From positions 8,064,103-8,128,102 of the forward strand of contig CM046335.1 in NCBI GenBank assembly GCA_025403435.1: a stretch of DNA of 64,000 bases, given 5' to 3'. The position numbers were made by a program, and so were the translations under genes. Under the pieces are notes generated by a model. It ran no database searches. It was given only the letters and a program-made list of their open reading frames with translations, and was not told where the DNA came from. The DNA comes from Artocarpus heterophyllus. Lineage: Eukaryota > Streptophyta > Magnoliopsida > Rosales > Moraceae. This document shows positions 57,884 to 64,000 of this stretch, one piece after another (position 1 is the first letter of the stretch; every line of letters starts with the position of its first letter).

Positions 57884-60800
57884 TCACATCATGGAACCAA
57901 GTCTCATTCGTGCTCCATGATCCTTAAAAAACTTTGGTGGCATGCCTTTAGTTAAAGGACCGGCAATCATCAACTCAGTGCTAATGTGTTCAATGACCAC
58001 TTTCTTTTCTTTAACACGTTCTCTTATAGCCAAGTACTTAATGTCGATGTGTTTACTTTGACTATCGCTCTTGTTGTTCTTGGCCATAAATATCGCAGCT
58101 GAATTGTCATAGTACAGTCTCAATGGCCCAGAAATAGAATCCACAATTCTAAGCCCGGATATGAAACTCTTCAACCATACACCATGCGAAGTAGCTTCAA
58201 AACAAGAAACGAACCTCCATAGTAGAGGTAGCAGTCAAAGTCTGCTTCGCACTCCTCCAAGATACAGCTCCATTGGCAAACATGAAAACATAACCAGATG
58301 TTGATTTTCTTGAATCAACACAGCCAACGAAGCCTGCATCGGAGTATCCAATCACCTCTAGATTATCAATTCGTCTACACATGAGAATGTAATCTTTAGT
58401 CCCTTGAAGGTATCTCATCACCTTCTTTGCAGCTCTCCAGTAGTCAACACCTGGGTTACTCTGATATTTTCGTAACATTCCCACTGCAAATGCAATGTCA
58501 GGTCTTGTATAGACCTGAGCATACATTAGGCTTCCAACAGCTGAAGCGTATGGAATGTTTTTCATTTGTTCCCGTTCGAGCTCATTTTTCAGGCATTGGT
58601 TAATTGAACCTATCACCCTTCACAATGGGTGCAACACTTGGTAAACAATCTTTCATCTGAAACCTCTCTAGAACCTTGTTGATATAGGTCTCTTGAGACA
58701 AATCCAATATGCCTCGAGATCTATCCCTATGGATCTTAATGCCAATGACATAAGACGCCTTTCCCATATCCTTCATTTCAAAGTTCTTTGACAGAAATTG
58801 CTTCACCTCATATAACAAGCCCTTATCATTAGTTGTAAGTAATATGTTATCCACATATAGCACAAGGAAACAAATCCTACTCCCACTGGCCTTCTGGTAT
58901 ATACATTGATCCATGATATTTTCTTCAAAACCAAATGAAGAGATAACGTCATGGAACTTCAAATACCACTGACGAGAGGCTTGTTTCAATCTATATATGG
59001 ATTTCTTAAGCTTGCAAACCAAATGCTCACCATCGCTAGAGGAAAATCCTTCTGGTTGTTTCATGTAAACTTCTTCCTCTAGATCATCTTTAAGAAAGGC
59101 CGTTTCACATCCATTTGGTGCAAATCCAGATCAAAATGGGCAACCAATGCCATAATGACTCGAAGAGAATCCTTTTTAGATACAGGAGAAAAAGTCTCTG
59201 TATAGTCAATTCCTTCTCTTTGAGTGAATCCTTTGGCAACGAGTCTTGCCTTATGTCTCTCAATGTTGCCCAATGAGTCTTTCTTTGTTTTAAAGACCCA
59301 TTTACATTCAATGACTTTTACACCATTAGGCAACTCAATGAAATCCCAGACTCTGTTAGATGCCATAGAATCCATTTCATCTTTCATGGCACTGTACCAT
59401 AAGTCAAATTTCTTAGAACTTATGGCCTGTAAAAACGTTTCAAGATCATTTTCAGCTCCAACATTGTAGTCAAACTCTTATAGATACACAATATAGTCAC
59501 TAGGTGTCGCCGATCGCTTTTCTCTAGTAGATCTCCTTAATGTTGGTTCAACATTCTCCTGAGAAACATGTTGCTCAACAAACTGTTCAATAGGTTCCTG
59601 TATTGTTGCTCAGCTGGATCTATATCATGATCAGCAGTATGTGAAACTTGAATGACTTGTTGTTGTTCATCACGCATTTGAACTTTAGGCGTGTTGTGCA
59701 CAACAATCAATGTATCATAAGAAGTGGAAGGTTGAGTATCTGTATGATCTTTCTCAGGAACAGTGTTCCAGGATCGATCGCTCCAACTAATTAAGTTATT
59801 CTCAAGAAATTTTGCATTCCTTAATTCCACAAATCTAGTACTACGAGATGGACAATAAAATCTGTATCCCTTAGACTGTTCAGCATAACCAACAAAATAT
59901 GCACTTATAGTCCTTGGGTCTAGCTTCTTCTCTTGTGGATTATAAACTCTTACCTCTGACGGGCATCCCCAAACGTGTACATGTCGCAAACTCGGTTTTC
60001 AACCTTTGAATAACTCAAAAGGCATCTTGGGGACAGCCTTGGTTGGAACTCGGTTCAATATGTACACTGCCGTCTTAAGAGCTTCAGTCCACAAGAACTC
60101 AGGAAGTTTGGAGCTAGCAAGCATACTTCGCACCATGTCCATTAATGTTTGGTTTCTTCTTTCAGCTATACCATTTTGGTCTGCAGAACCAAGCATAGTG
60201 TTTTGGGCAACAATTCCATGTTCTTGTAGAAACTTAGCAAACGGACCAGGTGCTTGTCCATACTCAGTGTATCTACAGTAGTACTCTCTACCTCTATCCG
60301 ATCTCACAATCTTAATTTGCTTTCCGCATTGTTTCTCTATTTCTGTTTTAAAGACCTTAAAAGCATCTAGTGCTTCGTTTTTATTATTAAGCAAGTAGAG
60401 ATACATGTATCATGAGTAGTCATCTATAAAAGAGATGAAGTATCTTTGAGAGTACGTGCCCATGTCTGGACTACAAATATCTGTATGTATGATTTCCAAT
60501 AAATCAGAACTTCTCTTGGCACCCTTCTTTGACTTGTTGGTATGCTTACCCTTAATGCAGTCCACACAAGTATCAAAATCAGTAAAATCTAAAGTACTGA
60601 GTACTCCATCATTTACTAATCTTTTAATTCTTTCAATGGAGATATGTCCTAATCTCCGATGTCACAACATAGAGGATTCATCATTTGTAACACATCGCTT
60701 AATACCAACATTTTCATGAACATGCATAGTAGTATAATTGACATCATTTTGCAAATTAAGATGAAAAAGACCATCAGATAAAGTACCATCTCCAATAAAA

Positions 60801-61955
60801 TCATATTTATAAAACAAATTGAAAGAAGATTTTGAAAATTTAAAGGAATATCCAACTAATACAAGTCTGGAAACTGAAATTAAATTTTTAGAAAAACTAG
60901 GAATATAGAATGTCTTTTCCAAATACAAAATAAAACCACTACTTAAGATCAGTTTGCACGTTCCTATAGCCTTCACATGTGAGCGCATCTTATTTCCACA
61001 ATAGATGCTCTGCTTACTTCCCACTGGCTTCCGTAGGTTTTGCAATCCCTGTAGGGAATTGGTAACATGGATTGTAGAACCGGAGTCAATCCACCATGTG
61101 TTGTAATTAACATCAATCATATTGGATTCATAACAGACAAGTGAGAGTTGAGTACCTTTCTTATCAAGCCATTCTCGAAATTTGAAGCAGTCCTTCTTCA
61201 CGTGCCCCTTCTTCTTATAAAAGAAGCACTTGAACTCTTTCTTAATATCCGGCTGGGCAAGAGCCTTGCCTTTCCCCTTTTGCTTGGTCTGAGACCTTTT
61301 CTTATTATCCTGGGTTGCCAAATTTACTTTCTCTCCTTCTTCCAGGGTGAGTCTTCCCTCCTCCTAAACACACATGGTCAATAGCTCATTAATTGACCAT
61401 TTGTCTTTATGTGTGTTATAGGAGATCTTAAAGAGACTATACTCAGTGGGTAGAGTGTTTAGAATATAATGTACCAGGAACGAATCAGACATCTCAACCT
61501 CAAGCGTCTTCAATTGGGCCGCAATATCCCTCATGCGCATGATATGCTCACGCACGCCTTTTATACCGATAAGCTTCAAGGATGAAAACTACATTATCAG
61601 GGTGCTTGCCAATGCCTTATCTGAAACTCAAATTGCTCATCAATAGCCTTCAATAATGCTCGAACATTGTCATATTGATCAACCAAACCTTAATCCCAGC
61701 AGAGATCTTAGTCTTTATGAACATAACTGAGAAACGATTGGATCGCTCCCATTTTTCATATCGACTAATATCATCTGGAGTGCTGGTCTCAATGATAAAG
61801 GGCGGTTCATCTTTCCTTATAGCATAGTAATGTCCATCCACCCCAAATGAAGGAGAATCCTCTCCTTCTAAACTTTATAGTTATCACCTTTAAGCTTAAG
61901 CTCGGGAATATCACATTTCATACCAGATAAATTAACAGGTTGAATTACTGCAATA
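57884..61955 (-). pseudogene. Copia-2 gag-pol, broken
   Basis: Pieces on the minus strand: gag (about 61364-61955, with at least two frame breaks); zinc knuckle CFFYKKKGHVKKDC, whose second Cys is Tyr, and pre-integrase region (60662-61321); integrase (59537-60406, split near 59990); RT (58600-59387) and RNase H (57884-58616). The RT box is YVDN (58846-58857) instead of YVDD. RNase H segments include YSDAGFVGCVDSRKSTSGY. Frame breaks near 58197, 58610 and 59070 and the two residue changes show that it cannot move on its own. Confidence 0.88.
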
Positions 61956-61989
61956 CATCGAACATACATGCTCATGTCACAAAATTTGA

Positions 61990-63070
61990 AGCTAATAACT
62001 ATATGTCATGTTTTGCCAATGTAAAGCATGCAACAAAAATTATGAATCATATGACATAAAAACTGCATGTGGGCTAAGTTTCTAATTCACATTGATTTAC
62101 ATACAACCATACGATTAAACTATTAAACTATATTCTATTTTTTAATCCATGTGGGCAAATTAAGAAAATAGTTCAATATTTCATCCTAACTAATCATATT
62201 TAACATAACAAAATTTCCTGTGGGATAAATTTCACTATACTAAACATAATTAGTTACAATTAATGTCAGTTTAACAAAATGTGATTTAAAAACTTAACGT
62301 ATAATTTTAATATAATCTAAGATGTTGTGGCTACTCTTAAATTAAATAAAATTATACAAATCACTCAAGACATTTAATTTTCAGCATAAAATATTCATGA
62401 ATTTATATGTATTAACAGGAATAACAACTAAACAATACATGCAAAATAAATTATGCATAAATTTAATAACATGTCTAAAATTAATTTCTAAAATTTTATT
62501 TAAATATAAATAATAAAATTTTAGATTTCATTATAATTAATTTTAGATTTATTAAAAAGAAAACAATTTTCCAAAATACCCAAATTAAAAATCCTGAAAA
62601 AAAAAATTTGGATTTTTTTATTTTTATTTTTTACCCCTGAAAAATGACATGTCGTTTTGGGCATTAAGCCCCGAAACGACGTGTCGTTTTTGAGAGACGG
62701 TGCCACTCCTCCATCAGTAAAAATGACGTGTCGTTTTTTTAGGTGAAAAAAGACATGTCGTTTGGGGATACTAAAAACGCGACTCATGGGGCCAAAACGA
62801 CATGTAGTTTTTGGCCCCTGATTTTGATTTTTCTCGTTATTCGGGTCTTCTTCGTCCGAATTTGACCCAAATGGGTCTAATTATAGACCCGGTCGTTTCT
62901 ATATCTTATGGGTATCAAAATTGATGTTTTAAAAACCCAAAAATGTTATAAAATCAATTTCCTAATGATTTCTAACGTTGGTTTTCATCAAAAAAAGATT
63001 TCAAATTCAACAAAGTTTTGGGTATTTTAAAAAACTCAATTCAGATATATCAAGATAGAGAAAAAATCAT
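61990..63070 (-). other. Copia-2 leader with palindromic repeats
   Basis: Untranslated leader in element orientation. AT-rich except 62640-62830, where five variants of AAACGAC-GT-GTCGTTT occur (about 62644, 62673, 62723, 62750 and 62793). Each can form a small hairpin; some contain the ABRE-like core ACGTGTC or TGACGTG. Confidence 0.75.
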
Positions 63071-63082
63071 GCTCTGATACCA
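63071..63082 (-). other. Copia-2 primer-binding site
   Basis: Minus strand TGGTATCAGAGC, two bases inside the 5' LTR. Exact initiator Met tRNA complement. Confidence 0.85.
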
Positions 63083-63084
63083 AA

Positions 63085-63548
63085 TGTAAGATTATTTACA
63101 AATATACAGAGTTATGATTTTCATATATGTATAAACCAAATTGCATAAAAATCATCTAAATGCGAAAACGTAAAGAACGAAAACTGACATCTAACCATTG
63201 ATAATTTGAACAAAAAATGTAGAGTTTCTCTGATAGAATTCTGGAAGAAAACAAAACTTGTGAAAGAAAGATAATATTCTAAACCTTCTACAATTTTAGA
63301 GATGGTGTATTTCTGAAATAATTGCATAGACTTAGGGACTCTTTTTAACGTGATATTTATAGACACCCACCATCAGGGTGTACGTTACCTTTTATGAAAA
63401 GATGTATTTTTTTGAAGTGTTATAATAGTTCTGAATACTCTTTGGTTGACACCCTTTACGTGTGTATTGGACCACTTAAATTTATTTTTATTTATTATTA
63501 TCATTTAAAAAACTAAATAAATAATAATAAATAAATTAAAAAATAACA
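63085..63548 (-). repeat. Copia-2 5' LTR (464 bp)
   Basis: In element orientation starts TGTTATTTTTTAATTTATTT and ends AATCTTACA next to the primer-binding site. Followed on the right by TATGC. Confidence 0.9.
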
Positions 63549-63553
63549 TATGC

Positions 63554-64000
63554 TAGATAAATTAATGCTTATTTTGTCCACCGTTGATTTTTACCAAAAG
63601 AGACTTGTCGATTTAGCCGTTGGCAACCACCCCACTTGACACAAATAAAAGAAGCAAAATAAAACACGTTATTATATTACTAATAGGCTTTCAAGCGTAA
63701 ATATAGGCTACGTTTATAGCCGTTGGAACCCTGTAGAGAAAGTGCATTAAAAAAAAATTGCCAAGAATAGCGGATAAACAAATTTGACTCTCAGAGAAAA
63801 AATAATAAATATCAATAAATCGAAGTAAATTTCCAATAGTGTGGAATTTTGAACTTTCAAAGCCACACGCAAAGAAGAAAATCCCCCAAAATTAGAGTTA
63901 CTAGCAACAACTTCCTGTCTAAAATGAAACAGGCCTCGTAAAATTTCGCAATCTAAAAATACGTAAAAAAGATAATAAATTGAAAAAAGGGGAGTAACTA
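63554..64000. other. Right-end spacer, partly resembling the RALF-like 3 upstream region
   Basis: No gene inside the window. GATTTAGCCGTTGGCAACCA (63609-63628) resembles GACTTAGCCATTGGCAATAA upstream of RALF-like 3 (56079-56098). This suggests another duplicated RALF unit may begin here and continue to the right. Confidence 0.35.

Larger units (their letters stand above)
57131..63548 (-). mobile_element. Copia-2: LTR retrotransposon, minus orientation, decayed
   Basis: Target duplication TATGC (57126-57130 and 63549-63553). LTRs are 57131-57601 and 63085-63548; the left one has lost its first T (starts GTAAG). The primer site TGGTATCAGAGC is the complement of 63071-63082, and the purine tract is the complement of 57602-57615. 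The gag-integrase-RT-RNase H order is that of copia. Internal proteins are closely similar to Copia-1, but the LTRs are unrelated. The two LTRs differ often (13 mismatches in one ~77-base stretch), so this is an older insertion than the Gypsy. Confidence 0.92.

Overview
The window is nuclear DNA from a flowering plant, most likely a eudicot. It is AT-rich, its genes are split by GT-AG introns, and its protein families (ceQORH-type quinone oxidoreductases, a DUF760 chloroplast protein, RALF peptides) are plant families. Its transposable elements (Copia, Ty3/Gypsy, LINE, MITEs) are also of plant type. No bacterial-type operon, CRISPR array or rRNA is visible. The species cannot be named from sequence alone.

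Left part (1-21 kb). A probable 5' leader and first intron of a gene transcribed leftward occupies 1-1150. Next come three tandem relatives of the quinone-oxidoreductase / alkenal reductase family, all on the minus strand. Copy 1 (4056-6959) and copy 3 (14484-16699) are intact four-exon genes with identical exon phases, predicting 329 and 334 aa. The middle copy (11050-12037) is a pseudogene that has lost exons 2 and 3 through one deletion inside its introns and also carries small indels. Spacers hold MITEs, two GC-rich degenerate repeat islands, poly(A)-ended retroelement remnants and AT-rich DNA. A single-exon 150-aa membrane-type protein of unknown function lies at 20651-21103 (minus).

Centre (21-34 kb). 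A two-exon gene for a UV-B-induced At3g17800-like DUF760 protein, probably chloroplastic, lies at 23441-25837 (minus), with a TATA box and GATAAG boxes upstream. A MULE-type non-autonomous element (26885-27538) follows. Then comes a decayed LINE (about 28170-33206) split by a solo Gypsy LTR (28381-30534).

Right part (33.8-64 kb). This is a small RALF-like peptide cluster invaded by retrotransposons. RALF-like 1 (33876-34085) has four cysteines. RALF-like 2 (36395-36825) is a pseudogene with a frameshift, both C-terminal cysteines changed to tyrosine, and a MITE inserted near its end. RALF-like 3 (56722-56943) has only the second cysteine pair. Between and after them sit Copia-1 (37637-45979, TSD CTGAT, itself carrying a solo LTR with TSD TTCCA), a Gypsy chromovirus-like element (46941-55861, TSD GAACC, inserted into a MITE) and Copia-2 (57131-63548, TSD TATGC). 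All three have decayed coding regions.

The most unusual structure is in Copia-1. An inverted copy of about 314 bp of its own gag lies in its leader, so a full transcript could fold into a long hairpin. No wholly new multi-gene system is evident. The notable points are this hairpin, the atypical RALF peptides, the palindrome-rich leader of Copia-2, and the well-resolved nested insertions.
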